The notes: generated by a model not told the origin, from the sequence alone. A stretch of 64,000 nt of DNA from Bryoerythrophyllum caledonicum (GCA_963971425.1 OZ020517.1:12898501-12962500); one strand, 5' to 3'. Positions 22,501 to 37,295 are shown, counted from the first letter of the stretch. Made by a program: numbers and translations.

Positions 22501-25500
22501 GAAAACAAGCGAACAACTAAGAGCCAGAAACCTGGGGAAGATAACTTGACATCGTTCTGACAAACCTGATGGAAATTGGGAAACATTCGCTTGTGTTGTT
22601 GGAGACTTTGATGAAGCTGCCGGTAGGCATTTCAAAACTGTAAGGATATGACTTCGCAGGCGCAAGTCTGTGAATTCCTTAGACGCCTGACCATTGCAAA
22701 AAAAATCAGTGAATCTGAAAGGAATAGAAAGGAATATATGCAAACAAGGCATTGGCTCTAAAAAATAATATACCTCGGCATCGGGTGGAATAAGTTAAAG
22801 AGAACTGACCACATTAAGAAGAACATGGATAGGGCAACACTCCAGTTGAGCCTCGCCTAGAAACCCCACCTATCACATTAAAAGAAAAACCGTTAGGAAA
22901 TCCTGTTCGCACTGCATGGAAAACATCGCTTCTGTGTGAATAAGTGCTTTCAATAGCTAAGGAGATACATCACGTGAATAATTCAGAAGATCGTAAGGAG
23001 GTAATACCCAATCGTTGAATCTAGCAATAGTTGCAAGGTAAGTAGTACTCAGAGGAAGCTGATGTCCACGACAGAAAGCTGTAACAAGACTCCAGCGCTC
23101 ACTCATAGACCGTTGCACAGCTCTTAACTCAGCTCCATCACCAACGCCATTCATGAGCCACGCTCCAGCATTACTCTCAAGCTTCTTCAGGCCACCGTAG
23201 CTCAAGCTGGCATTCTCTAGTAGCTGCAATATGACCATCAACGGCTTCCGGGGCCTCGAATTCGTCAACACTTTGCCACTGAGAATTCCTATACCAGAAG
23301 TAGTGTACTCCTCAGCAAGTCCCTGAATCAAGGACTTCATTATATCGCCTTTGGAGTTTCTACCAGCAGCCGCTTCCTGGGGCTTCAGGTACATGCTTAT
23401 GTCCTTGTAATCTTGGTTCTTGATGTAGGATGATATCCGACTAAGAGCTGCAATATCCACCTGCAGAAGTTGTGCCGGAAGCCCACAAAGCTCTAGGAAA
23501 GATGTACAAGCGGTCACCACAACGATGTTATCAAAGTTCGTGATTGCTAATGGAAGTACCTGCACGAGACAGTTCAGAAAAATCAGAAATTACTCCAACG
23601 ACACAAGATTTCAAGAAAAATCTAGTACAAGATATTAAGCTATTTCTTGACAACGATAATGCTCTACTTCCCCTAATAACACCAAGAGTAGTTGACATAC
23701 AACGATATTAAAAAACACATGAGGATTAACCCGTACGTACTCAATGTATATGGATCCTTGACGGACAATTTCTGCCAAGGTCTGAAAGAAAACAAAACAA
23801 AAAAAAACGGGATTCACAATGATAACGTACCGAGGCAATGAGCGACTCCTCAGACTCCGTTAGGCTTGATAAGAAGTTCTGAGAATCATAAGAGGAAGAC
23901 TGTCGACCTGACTGTGGACTAAAAGAATATATCCGCGTAGAGAGAAGCGAGCTGAAGGCTGCTAGAGGACGACCCCTTCGAAGATGATGCTCAACCTCCA
24001 TACCTGCCTCCTAAAATCCAAAAAAAGGCGAGGTTCAAACCAACGAATGTTTCAGCTCAAACTTTGACAACAGTAAAGAAGTACAGTTGCCCGTAAGAGC
24101 CATGACATTTACTATTGATAAGCTTAAACATGGATAATTTCAAGCATAGACTTCGCAACCTTTTCAACAAAACTAGGATCTTTCATGTGTGCAAACAAAG
24201 CCCAAGGTCAATGAAGTTCAGGTCTGACTCAGATGATATTGCAAACTAACCTCTGGAGACAAAGAAAACAGCTCTTCCTTGACAGTGCTCTGTATGGAAT
24301 TTTCCCAACTTAACAAGCTGGCTTCTTCCACTTCAATATCCGATCTTCGAGCTCCACGCTCTCTAGAACCCATATCTGGAATAGCCCGACGTGCAACCTC
24401 ACTCTCATGAACCGCATGATTTTTTGCAATGGCTCCCTGATTCCATTATAAGAACATTTCCACAAGTTACAACTGTTTTCAGATTCTTGATGAGGAACTT
24501 TAAATTCAAATCAATCTGATTGAAACCTTTTGCAAGAGTAACCCAAAGAAAGAGAATATATAACGGAGCCCAGGCCGATTGACCAACCTGAATGGCAAGA
24601 TGAAGAAGACGATGGACACTTTTTGGCATCCAACGAGGCATCATTTCCATGAGTGACGTATCTCCTGCTGCAGATCTGAAGATAGTTTCTCGCCACTCCA
24701 AGTAACCAGGCAAACCCTTCATTCTTCCTACTTCACAATCAATACAGAGGTAAAAATCAAAGAGAAAGACAGAAGATCAAAATAAGCACTGCTGCTCAAA
24801 TCCACATCAGAAATTCTTGGAAAGCTGGGGAGTAGACGACTAGGGTACCTGATTTAAGTGCAAGAGGCCCAACAAAACCCCACGCATCATGTCCATAGCA
24901 TGCAGCGACCAGAGAGTGCCACAAAGTGGGAAAGCTTTGAAGCCCTGGCTGAAGATCTTCCATCAAACACTGCCAGGAGCGGAGATCCTGCCTGTTGACA
25001 CTTCCCAATACTAAACATTTCTGAATAGGCAAGGTTCCATACATTAGAGCTGCGACTGCCATTGTTTCTCTATTCGGCGACAAAATGCCGTCTGCCGCCA
25101 TCATAGATTTCAACCCACCGCTAACTCCTAGTTCATGACCAGAGGTAGAGTTTTGCGATGAAACTGAGAGGGCATTTGCGACAGAGGCATCATATTCCCG
25201 TCCTTTCAAACGCGAAAGAAGTAGCCACTGTGCCCAGTTGCAATTTCCCTGAACACATGAGACAGCACTATCAGCTTGACACCAGAAAAGGGTATACCAG
25301 AATTAACAAAAAGCGTTAAGATAAATCAAGCAGAGAAAAACAAATATTCTTGAAGAAGCATCAAACGACGAGATGAGGATTGCAGTGTCACCACAACAGA
25401 CTGCAGGGCAGCCGCAGACCCTTTCTCAAGAGCTAGGGCGTGATGATTCAGGTACCGCTCCAAGAGATTCGGGAGTGAGTACTTCACACAGTGTCTGATT

Positions 25501-28500
25501 ACAAGTTCATGTAGTGCTCTCACAGTATCTTTGTGAAAGGGTTCTTTTTTGGGGGTTCCTGGGACAACTGTAGGTTGTTTACTTGTGGAGCTGGACGTCT
25601 TCCCAGAGCGAGGTTGGAAGAGCAACCCAGCAGCAGCTATCAACGCCACAAGTTCAGACGTCCCTTGCCAATGAGCTCGTAAGAAAATATGACTTCGAAC
25701 GAGCTTCACTTCCATCATGTGCCATAACCATGCACTGCACATGGGCCGCATGTTGATGCCCAAGAGGTGCACCTTAGGTATCACACACATCACTCCCTCA
25801 GTGTGTTGGGACCTTGGGGAATGCTCATCAGCTGAATCCAAATCCGGGTGTTTGCCATCGTCGTGAAGATAATCCACATCCTCATCTGCATCTAGATGAA
25901 TCCGCAATTCGTCCTCGTCGAGTACAGAATGGGGGATGTTGTCTAGAAGAGCTGAGACCTGAGGCCAGTCATGATGCACCACATGATACTCCAGCTGAGC
26001 ACCCCAGGATTTATGCTCTGTAGTGACAAGCGACTGATCCAATATCACCCGATCCACAGTCACGTCGTCCCAAGCATGCAACCACACCGCTGCCAAGACC
26101 AGGTACCCTGCAGCAGGGTTTGCATGCTCCCCATCCGTGGCATCTGAAGCTTCAGGCGATGCCGCATAATTCCAAGACCCCAGGACCACGCCATCAACTT
26201 CGCCACACTGTAAAACAAATGAGCTCACCGCTCCACTGCCGCAAGTCAACTGTAACATGTTACGGTCATCCTCATTCGATGAAGGCTCGTCTACACTAGG
26301 GCCAGAAGATTTCATCCTCATACTGCGATATGTGCTCCAAAAACTGCTGCTGGGGTATAGATCCTGTCAAAACAAAAAAACAAATGGTTATCAGTCCCAT
26401 AAATCACACAGATGATGTCAGCAATTCATACCACAAATCTCATGCATAAAACCCATGTGTAACCAAAAGGGACTACGACCAATAAATACCTCTAGGAATG
26501 AAGTGATCTCAAGCAATTGGGAATCTCGAGAACCAAGCTGATTAATGCTACGCCGTAGCTCTGCCCTCATCTGCTTACGAAGCCCCCGTCGGACAGTTCC
26601 AAAGGCTAACTCGTATAGAGTAACATCGATTTCTTCTCCTAACCTTCGCAAAGCGGCCATCGCCAGTGCTGTTTTTCCCTGGATCATGCAGCAATACAGG
26701 TCAGGAATTGATGCAACCACCAGATAAGAAATGATCCACAGTTCTATCTGCTCCAATTATACCTTGCACAGCAATTCGTATACGATTCCTCGGCCGATTT
26801 CCTGCACATCCTGAAACACATCAATCATCTGGGGACGCTGATATGGAGCACCGTTCACAGCTGCCTTTGCTCGAATCCTTGTTAGCTGTACAACTGCGAG
26901 AGGGACACGTCCCGCTCGCAATGCATCTCGCACAACATTTTCAGCATTCACTCCCTCGCTTTCCCAACGTGCAAACATGTCCCCAGCACTTTCAGGTGCT
27001 GATCCGCGTCTGCTCTTCCCATCAGAAGGACCACCAGTAGTAGATACACCCCACGAACGCCCTGAACCAGGAAGCGCTCCTGTAGGCACCAAGGCATTTG
27101 AAGCAGCACTAACTTCTGAAACCAGAGGCGCTTTCGGTTGTTCGTCTGTACTGATGGACGCGTTCTCGTATTCGGCACTTTGCCCGGTACTTTCAGCGGG
27201 GAATTCAATGATTGGCCTTGTTTTGCTGATTGCATCTTCATTGCTTGCATCTGCCTGTTCAGGCACAAAAACAAAGCAGCACGAATGATGTTACATAGGA
27301 ACAACCTCATACAGTTTTTGTGAAATAGATTCCAATTTGTTTCAAAGTACACGAGAGAGTAGGATATGATATACCTCTACAATAGCTCCTTTGCATACGA
27401 CCTAGAGATCGCTAACATAGAAAAATTTACACAGAACATGCAATTAACAGCTAGAATGAGACCAATGGCAAATTGTTTGTCTGAAAATCGAATTACCTCA
27501 AAATCATCGTATGCTATGGAAAATTAAATGCCAACAGAGAAAAGAGAGAATACCTTTGTCCCTCGACTTGGTCCGTTTCGCTTCGCCTGTAAACGGCCCT
27601 GCACACTTCGAATCACTTCAAGCAACCGAGCAAGTTCGCTGACATGGCCTACAGGCTTGGCATTGGTCAGGTGCTTATATGAGGATTGTCCGGAAGATGA
27701 AGGGATACTCGTTTCGTTTGACCTGAAACCTTGTCGCTGCCAAACCCCGTGAGAGCGAATAAGTCTTGTTGAGAATCGGGCTGCCAGCTCAAGGAGCCTG
27801 CAACGATCACCGCCACATTAGCATCATATAGTCTTCAGAGAAACCCCTCCCAGAAATGATTGAAAACCACACCTATTTGGGAAATAAGAGTATACCTGGA
27901 GGCTTGCGCAAGCTCATTGTCAGATCCAAAAGAACTAGACATAAGCTCCACTGCTGCAAGCAGCACTTGTGGAATCCCAGCCTCCGCCGCCCCAACCTCC
28001 ATAAGTGCTTCCAGCGACCTGGTCCCCACAAAACAAGTACCTTGTGTAAGCTACAAACAGACCATAACTGGCTAGAATGGTAATGATACATTCAATAGAA
28101 CCTCACAAGGAAACATCTCTCACCTGATTGAACAAAAGGGAAACTACGAAGCAACAAAACGAGCTAATAATACGGCTGCATTTGAAGAAGCGCTTCATCC
28201 TCGACAAAACAAAACAGCACCATTCGAAGAAACTTTCAAAATGCGGCAGTGTCCTTACTTCTCCACTTCATCCACTTGCACATAGTCCAGAGTGAGCTGC
28301 AGCCTCCGCAACCGCATGAGCTGAATGCTCCAGCCTAAGACAAACCAACAAAACAACGCGATTAAGGCACACCAATCAAAAAGACTCGAAATTCACAGTT
28401 CCCCTCACCGAAGAGACCGGAGATGCAGTTATAGGCAAGAATACGCTTAATCGCTCTAGTCTCATACAGAGCGATGTCTATCTGTCTGTCGCTACATTCT

Positions 28501-30662
28501 TACTTTCACACATAGTATCGTTACTAGGATTGCCTCCTAAGTCGTGAGACATAAACAAGAATGCTTCACATTAGATATTCAAACATAGAACGGCACTTAC
28601 CATTCTCCACGCACAACTGCTCCGCTTCTTTCACAGAGTTGAACACAAGGCACCTGTCCAAGACTTCGAACTCCCACTGCCTTGGAGTAGGCTTCAGGCT
28701 CTCAAGAGGCAGCAAGCACGCCCAATTCCTGGAGACATTCACTTTCGCATGGCGCGTTGCCACAGGAGGAAGCACCACATGGAGCCCTGACTGCGACACA
28801 ATGTACAGGCAGCCTTGAGAGGCAAACACCAAAGCATCTCCTGGGCAGACCTTGCTCTGCACAGAAGCCCCTTCCTTAGCGACGCGCAATCCGTTCTGTG
28901 ATAAACTGAGCTCTTGCGAACCGGTGGACATGGCGCACGTGATGCTGTACGCGTTCAGAGCCATTCCGAGGAGGAGGTTGGGAGAGTTTTGGGGGAGGAC
29001 GAGCTTGCGCAGCGGCTGCGGTTGAGTATTTGCTAAACCCACTCCTCGAGTCTCGTACTGTGTGACGCTCTCTCTGGACGTGAACCCACTTGCTCCAAGG
29101 ACAGAAGTCATCAAGATACTCTTCGACGCATCCTTGACATCAGACTCTCCATGCCTGTCGATCCAGCTGCGATTTGGTATGGCACTTCCACGTCGCGCAC
29201 CGCCGATGTCGGACCCTGCAGCTTCATAGCTGGAGAGCGGCTTCAAAGCGTAGCACTCGGCAGCTCGGCTTCCAGACGCGGACGCATCGCTTGCAAAATA
29301 CTCGTCGGTGGACAGCAGCGAAACAATCCCTTTTGAGTCGCTTACAGCGATCAGCAAACAGTCAGAAGTCACTGTGACATGACAGAAACGATTCCTTGAA
29401 GAGGTTTTTTCTTGAGGTGCATCATGGTCTCCTTCGCCAGAACTGGACTCTTCGTTTAGTGACAAGTTCTTCACCTTCAAATCAACCTTGCAGAACTGTG
29501 GGACGTCGATCTCGGCAATGAAATCGCCTGTGATCGACTGCCACAAGCAGACCCGGCCGTCCTCCTGCAAGGCCACAAAGACACGGTCTGCGAGGTGAAA
29601 GTCCGTCCACGGCGCCGCAACCCCTTCCACCTTGGGGCGAATCCGCGACAGAACCTTCAATTTCTGGCAGTAAACCCCGGTAACCACAGCGCAAAATCCA
29701 TTCGCTTCCTCAGAATCCTGTTGCACCAGGAGCGCCACGACGAGGTTCTGTGCCGGATTGGAGAGCAACCTGGAAACCTTAAACCCAGGAGAGTCTTCAG
29801 ACAGAAGCGCGAAGGCAGGAGATGTGTACGGGATGGAGAATGAGACGGAGCTCGCAGATGCAGGCCATGGTTGATGTTTCTGAAACTGTAACTCCAACGC
29901 ACCATCGGCGAATTCCAGTTGCGTATCCACAAGGAACGACTCGAATGGCGACCCGCCATCGACCCCAGCGTCGAGGCTCTTCTCCTCCTCGACGTTGCTG
30001 GATTTTTCATCTGAGAAGAAGAGCTTCCGCTTCCCACGATCAGAGTCCTCTTCATCTCGCCGGATTCGCCTGCAGTCATGATTCTTCCCTTCACAGAAAG
30101 CGTGGATTACCAAGCCTTCCTCTCCTGCAGTGAAGAGGAGATCCGAGAACGGGCCAGGCTGGGAATTCGCAGCGAATTCGTCGCAGGAAGATGCCCACGC
30201 GAAGCATCTGATGGCGTCGATGACGTGAAAGGAGGAGGAGAGCTTGGGCGCGGAATCGGGTCGGGACGTGAGCGCGGACGGCGTGCGCAGCGGCGTGCAA
30301 GCCGACGGCGTGAAGTAGGGCGTCGCCAGGAACGCCTTCCCGTGAGACGACGAGGCGAGCCATGCCGGCGTCGCGTAGGGCGTCGAGGCGAACCGGAGCG
30401 GCGTCGTCGCCGCGGTGTCCTGCTTCGGGGTGGTGGGCTCTTCCGAGTCGTCGGGGGCTGGCAACGAGGAGGGCGGAGGCGGCTCGTCGTCTTTCAAAGG
30501 CACGATCACGACCTGGCTGCTACGCGAGAGAAGCGCGAGGCGAGTTCGAGAGGAGGAAAGAGCGCCCGCGGTGAAGAGTGTCACGGGGAGCGGCGTCTCG
30601 GCCCAATTGCGCAGCCTGAGCAGCGCCACGGATTCCCCCCCGCCCAACTGATCCATCACCAT
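16554..30662 (-). CDS. SPG11: Spatacsin-like protein (plant SPG11 homologue)
   Basis: This is a very large gene of about 26 exons and roughly 3,200-3,300 residues. The ATG is at 30662 (or in frame at 30656). Exon 1 runs to 28601 and encodes about 690 residues. Exons I could bound well are 21917-21494, 21135-20667, 20406-20290, 20174-20053, 19805-18917, 18661-18407, 18267-18082, 17950-17609, 17449-17278 and 17134-16554. Others lie near 28335, 28018, 27798, 27255, 26680, 26365, 25250, 24720, 24436, 24006, 23782, 23560, 22870, 22688 and 22500. The C-terminal region matches my memory of the spatacsin C-terminal domain closely, for example ARRRLVDQPRFQEALIVAEA and VLRKGHGGTYIPLM-like endings (here PLILRKGHGG). 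In animals spatacsin works with AP-5 and spastizin in lysosome and endosome recycling; the plant role is less clear. The frame looks intact. Confidence 0.9.
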
Positions 30663-30739
30663 ACTCACATTCACGTCGGGCAACGAGATTTCTGAACATT
30701 GGATTCAATAAATATATGCGCTTCAATTGCTACTCTCTG

Positions 30740-31250
30740 CAATCTCCACAACGCAGGCGTCAGAAAACCCAACTCCGAAGCAGAACCTGTCTCCTCTCTC
30801 ACGCAATCCTCTCTCATTACCTTTCAAACAATGAAAAACTTAAAAAACGCGCTCACACAACCGAAAAACCCTCTCAGTGGCTAGGATGCTCACAGAACTA
30901 TCCGATCAGACGACGAGAATTCCAATCTCCACAACTCCAGTGTCAGAAACCCATCACCAACAAAAAAAAACCTTGTGTCCTCTCAAGCAATTCACGCAGA
31001 AATCTCAGCTCTCATTGCTTTTCAAACGATGTAAACCCTAAGAAACGCACGCGCACAACCAAAAAAACCTTCTCGATAGCAAGCATCCTCACGCCACCAT
31101 CATCAGACGAAGAGAATTCTAATCTCCACTAACTCAAGCATCAGAAACGATCACCAACCCTACAACCCTGTCCCCGCTCATACACAAACCACGCAGAAAT
31201 CCCAGCTCTCAACCCTAAGTAACGATCAACCAGACCTCCTCCACAATACG
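30740..31250. repeat. Three diverged tandem units of 183-197 bp in the spatacsin/H2A.X upstream region
   Basis: Units start with AATCTCCAC at 30741, 30924 and 31121. They share, in order, a CTCCAC...GTCAGAAAC-type start, a CTCTCA(C/A)GCAA or CACGCAGAAAT segment, CTCTCATT(A/G)CTTTTCAAAC, a Lys-like AAACGC run and AACC(G/A)AAAAA. The second unit carries a plant telo-box, AAACCCTAA, at 31033-31041. Related CAACCCTAA occurs near 31207. Confidence 0.7.
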
Positions 31251-32655
<1,405 letters not shown>

Positions 32656-33685
32656 CCGCATCCACACCCAGACTTGTACATAGCTCTTCCCGTCTGTGCA
32701 TTGCGAGGGATTTGACACGAGATTGAAGGGTCCATGGGATTGACGTAGTTGTCTAGAGGTTCTCAGGTATGGTATCAGACGGCGAGTGTGTGCTTTCTTT
32801 GAACTGGACGTTGCCACAGATGAGATGTGTGTTGTGACAGCTTTCGAGGAGGATGTCTTGGCATGATGATGGTACGAAGTGATACCAGTTTTGTAATGTG
32901 GCTTGATGGTTGTGGATCACAAATTTGACGATGAGCTTTTATGAATCCCATTCTTCTCACGTGTTCTTCATTATTCTAGGATGTTGCCTCTAGTTGCGGT
33001 CATTTGGATTTTTGATTCTGTTACCCAGTGGCACCAGTTTTGCAGTTGGGGATCAGTGGACGTGCAAATTTGGCGATGAACTTGTTCTTCTCGTTCATTT
33101 GTTGTGGTGAATGTTTCCTCCTTATTAGTTCTCAGATGTAGTTTCTGAAGCTGGCACTCGTTTTGTAATGTGGCTTGGTGGTTGTGGATCGGGGACATGC
33201 AAATTTGATGATGAGCTTTTATGATTCCTCTTGTTTTTTATATTTAGTTCTGTGTTATAGTTTCTAGTGATAGTAGTGGGAATTTTGAAGCTGTACAGAA
33301 TGGTGATGCGAAGTTGTGTATTGCAAACCTCTGAGTCACCTGCAACGACGATGTTGCAAGTAGTCTGTATATCCAGTGTGGCCATTCTGCATTTCGTATG
33401 ATTGGTGTATCTTCTCCACGTACGGTGTTGTAGAAATGCATTAAATGTGTCCCGTGTGCTTAACCCAGGTGCTATGGTGCATTGTCTTGAGGACGAGCTT
33501 GTCAAGTCAAACGAAGATAATCGACTCCCCTTTAAACAACAACGGAAGCGAAGAGCAAATGACAATGATAAGATTTTTAATTATCGGTATAGTAGAATAT
33601 CAGAGACGAAGAATCTCAAATCCTATTCAAAGCACTGATTAAAAATCAAACGGATGCTGGACCCTTCCTTCATGTATCCCCTAAG
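32656..33685. repeat. H2A.X 3' flank with three diverged tandem copies of about 120-150 bp
   Basis: Copies begin near 32878, 33028 and 33151. Each has a GGCACCAGTTTTG-like start, TGGTTGTGGATC or GGGGATCAGTGG, then CAAATTTGACGATGAGCTT or a close variant and a TTATGAATCC-like end. No gene is visible; the remainder to 33685 is the 3' flank shared with the convergent SMP-30-like gene. Confidence 0.65.
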
Positions 33686-35693
33686 CTAAACAGAGAATGC
33701 TCTTGAGAATGAGGACCCCTTCACTCCCGGAATTTGCACTCGAAACAGGCCTCCCCTGTGCGCAGAATTGCCTCCATTCTGCTCTTCCGCTAGTATCAAG
33801 TCCGCCGAAACCATGTTAGTGTTGAGGGACCGTTTGCAGAGGATTTTTTACAAAAACAAAACAACTTTAATAACAGAAAACAGAGGATTAGGGAGATGAA
33901 TGCAATTATGAGACTAATCTACGGTAAATCATCTGACAAGTAATGCTTGAATTGTGCAAGAAAGTAATGTACCTCTAGCTCCAGTGGTGACATACAGTTC
34001 GCTCAGGTCCTTGCCTGCAAACAATTCCATCAGCTCACCTTTACCACCAAGTACATCAGCATGAAATCACAGAAGTCAATATCAGAATGATCACCTCCAA
34101 ACGCCATGCTTGTGGGGCACCGCACCGGCATCTCCACTTTCATGAGCGCAGTTCCTGTTGCAGGGTCTATCTGCAAAATAGCTGCGCCTCCATACACTGC
34201 CACCCAAAGCTTGCCATCTGCATCCACAGTCATCCCATCTGCAATACCTGCACATGCAATAACACATAGAAATTAACCCCTCAAATTCCTCACCCAAAAC
34301 ACTTCCAAAAAGTGCAAAGAATAAAAATAAAATTAAAAAAGTAATAATTTCCTACTCCACCTGTAAGATCTTAATTTACACTACTAGTACCACATGCTCA
34401 CATAATTTCAGAATCTCTGACTACACCGATTGAAAGATTGAAGTGAAGAAAAAAAAAAAATCTTCTTCCAGGATCAGCAGACTTTGACTTTACTTGGTGT
34501 GGAGTTTTTGCATTACAAAACGTCTAGATTTAATACCATCTCAATGTATGTGATGTTAGTTCCTTCTACACCAATTTTGAAAGGTATCAGAGAAGTGAAG
34601 CATAGTCATAAAAACTAAGCGGTTCATGCCTCTTCTTGAAGTAAAAAATCAAATGCCTCTTCTTGAGGAAATGAAACTCCTCAAATACGAAGATTAACAA
34701 GAGAAATTGGCTCTAGGTACTACAGAATATGTGAAAAGGCATATACGCTTACCTCCGTACTGTGCCTTTGGAATGCGAGCAACAGTCCTTCGGTTGCTGA
34801 TCGCGCCTTCCACTGGTTCGAAATCAAACACGCACACCTCCTGCAATACGTGTGAGAATCAATAATTTTCTGCGTGCAACGCTTTCAGGATCAATTCAAA
34901 AAGCTTAAGGTCATTGATATCATTTTTTTATTCTAATGGAGAAGACGCAGTAGGGCATGTTAGAATTAACACAAATTGGTGAAAGAGATGTGTGAGAACC
35001 ACCAATCGATAACGAATGTTGCCACCATAACAAGCATCGGCATCAGTGCGTGATTTCTCTCATGACATGCACATACCTGTTTCAAGGAATCGATGTAGTA
35101 CATGAGGTCGCCATGCCAATCCATGCCGTTGGAGATTCCGACCTGGTCCAGCTTCTGCACAAGCTCATACTCTTGCTGCCTCCGTTGCAAGCAGTACAAG
35201 TAGCCCTTGGTGGCGGAGTTCGGGTTCCGCGACGCGTCCACGGCCATGGAGCCCGCCCACAAGCGCCCTTGGAAGTCCACCTTCCCGTCGTTAAACCTGA
35301 TCTTGCTCTCACCGACCAGGTGCGCCTCCGGGATCACAGCGATGGGGTGATCGCCGCTGTTGCCCCCTCCGAAACTCACCGGCACAATCGCGGTCTGCAC
35401 AAAACAAAAAATAAGCATCGTATAGCCATGAGCAATGCATGAGAGATGAGGATTCTTACCTCGAGAGAAGCCAGCAAGTCAAAGCCGGGGAGAGCATCCG
35501 AAGCGCAGGCGACGATGTGTCCCACCAATTTGCCTCCGGTTGCGAATTCTCCCACGGCGCGATTCGCCGCCGCGTCGTAGTCGTAGATCTTGCATCCCTC
35601 AATGTCCACAAAGCGAACGCTGCCGGATGCGTACGTGACGGGGCTCTCGCCCAACCTGCAGTGGCTGTCCACAACCAGCTCCACTCTCGCCAT
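33686..35693 (-). CDS. SMP-30/gluconolactonase/regucalcin-like protein
   Basis: Six exons: 35693-35460, 35394-35077, 34840-34753, 34247-34095, 34014-33973 and 33789-33686. They sum to 939 nt, 312 residues plus stop, a normal size for the family. Phases match at every junction. The family is a six-bladed beta-propeller that binds a divalent metal and hydrolyses sugar lactones (gluconolactonase in ascorbate-type pathways in animals). Signatures seen are RLGESP near the N-terminus (metal ligand Glu), RFNDGKVDFQGRLWAGSM in exon 2 (Asn and Asp of the active site), SNGMDWHG followed by YYIDS, and GIADGMTVDADGKLWVA in exon 4 (Asp metal ligand). It ends with GGLFRV and a GVKG segment, typical of the last strand. 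No signal peptide is seen, so it is probably cytosolic. The intron between exons 3 and 4 contains a dispersed-repeat block also found near 52.2 kb. The true substrate cannot be read from the sequence. Confidence 0.92.
34480..34605. repeat. Dispersed-repeat block in an SMP-30-like intron, matched near 52220-52350
   Basis: Both copies read along GACTTTACTTGG or GACTTCACTTGG, GTTTTTGCA(T/C)TACAAAA, then TTCCTTCTACACCAATTTT or TTCCTTGTATACTAATTTT and end with AAG..GTAGCATA or GAAGCATA. The match is clear over about 120 bp with many substitutions. Confidence 0.6.
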
Positions 35694-36764
35694 TGTTCGC
35701 AACAACCCGCCTCTAATCTAGCCTCGAAAACAAAACTCCGGTACGTCCGAGTTCAGAAATCAGTAACCCACATCCGAAACCTCTTGAAAAGGTGCCAACT
35801 GTAGATTTCTTTGGCTCACTAACTTAGATGTGAAGAATATGCTGAGAATTGAGGACCACCCAATCCCGGCTGCCAGGCTGGTTCGACCGTTCGAGACTCG
35901 AGTCACGAGATTACTATCTAGAGCTGCAGCAGTGCAGCCTGCGAGGCTGACTGCGTGGGCCGTGGCCTCGTGGATGCAGCATCGCCGCACCTCGTCCCTA
36001 AGGACTCCCCGGGTCGCGCTTTTGAAAGTTTGCCGGGAATTGTAGCAGGTTTAGAATTAATTAATCCCTCTCGCCCAAGAGATTCTCAAATTTGTTTCCG
36101 ACTGCAGCCGAGGCTGGTGGCGCACTGACTGGTACTCCGAGATTCAGTAGTCTTCGAAGAAAAGTTGCGTGAGAGGAGTCGAAAGTGCTGGCGGTATGCA
36201 AGTCTTTTAGCGCTTCCACATCGAGATCGACGAAATTCTTGACTAAGTGATCAGTACTACACTGCCACCCCTGTGTTCTGTTCTAGTTGCCTCAACGTTT
36301 TCCGCATACTTTGAACATTGTTTTTTTATGTTGTATATTGTATGTAACAGTGTTGATATCATTTTGGTATACTATGGAAACCGGCTTCATTATGAATGAT
36401 CAAGTTTTTGGCCGGTTGTCATTACAATGAAAAGATCATGTAGTCTCTTTTGTTTGAGTAAGTGATCTTCTCAAACACTTGGTAGGATCTCGTAGAACCG
36501 AAGAAGCATCAGCTGACCATTATGAAGATTCAAATTCATGATGACGGACTAAGGTAGGATGACCCAAAATCGACATGATATCCAATGTTGTGTTTCCTAT
36601 ACCCTTCCTAGATTTTGGGGAGGAAATGTAGCTTGTCCCTACGTGGTGTATGCATTGATCTGTGAATTTTTAAGTGATGTGAAGAGAGGTTAAATTTCCT
36701 CCCTAAATTCTAGAATGAATGTAGAGTAGAGAAGAGTGGTATTAGCTTGTTGGTCAGTATTGGG
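35694..36764. other. SMP-30-like upstream region and repeat remnants
   Basis: I see no supported gene. A block at 36481-36580 (TCAGCTGACCATTATGAAGA, then ACTAAGGTAGGATGACCCA) recurs in diverged form at 54484-54580. Its ACTAAGGTAGG part also resembles the ends of the adjacent MITE-like element, so it may be another end of the same family. Confidence 0.5.
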
Positions 36765-37295
36765 TAAGGTAGGGGCACCCAATTCCGATCAATAGAGTAT
36801 GCATGGAATGGTGCATGGAAATGGCAAATGCTTGAAATGGAGCATGAAGAGACCCAAAACGGATAACTCAAAATCTGAAAACTCCAATCATTATCGACAT
36901 TGGGTCATGTAGTGTGCAATGTTGGGTTGCTCCACCTCAATTGAGCTCTTATTGGTGGCCTTGCCTTGAAAGTCAAACAAGGCCAATCGGCATTGGGTAC
37001 CTCCATGAGTTGGTTATCCATGGCATGTCTTCTCTCTTTTTACTCACTCTCACTTATTGGCATTGGACAAAAGAGGGCACCAAATCTCACCTACTCTATA
37101 GTTTGATTATAGGCTCCGGTGGTTTAGGGGCTTCTAAATTCTATATCAATTGCAAATCTTTGAGATTAAATTTGAAAAAATATTTGTTGACTTTCATACC
37201 TAATTTTGCATCTTTCTACACAAATGTTTTTGACATACAATGTCATTTGAGTCCCCAACTGCCTTAAGTGATCGGAATTGGGTGCCTCTACCTTA
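36765..37295. mobile_element. MITE-like element, 531 bp, with 27-bp terminal inverted repeats
   Basis: The left end at 36765-36791 begins TAAGGTAGGGGCACCCAATT. The right end at 37269-37295 is its reverse complement with one mismatch. I could not identify a convincing target-site duplication. The inside has no transposase; an open frame at 36914-37267 looks incidental. An internal GGCATTGGGTACCTCC at about 36992 resembles a degraded third copy of the end. It is therefore a non-autonomous DNA transposon of unknown superfamily. Confidence 0.65.

Noticed and set aside
29741-29754. Near-match to the palindrome (GTTCTGTGCCGGAT)
   Set aside because: It is in a spatacsin exon, lacks the GAAC arm, and is isolated from the clusters.
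30078-30695. 205-residue Arg-rich plus-strand frame
   Set aside because: It is the antisense shadow of the GC-rich first exon of the spatacsin gene.
36914-37267. 117-residue open frame
   Set aside because: It lies inside the MITE-like element and has no recognisable features.
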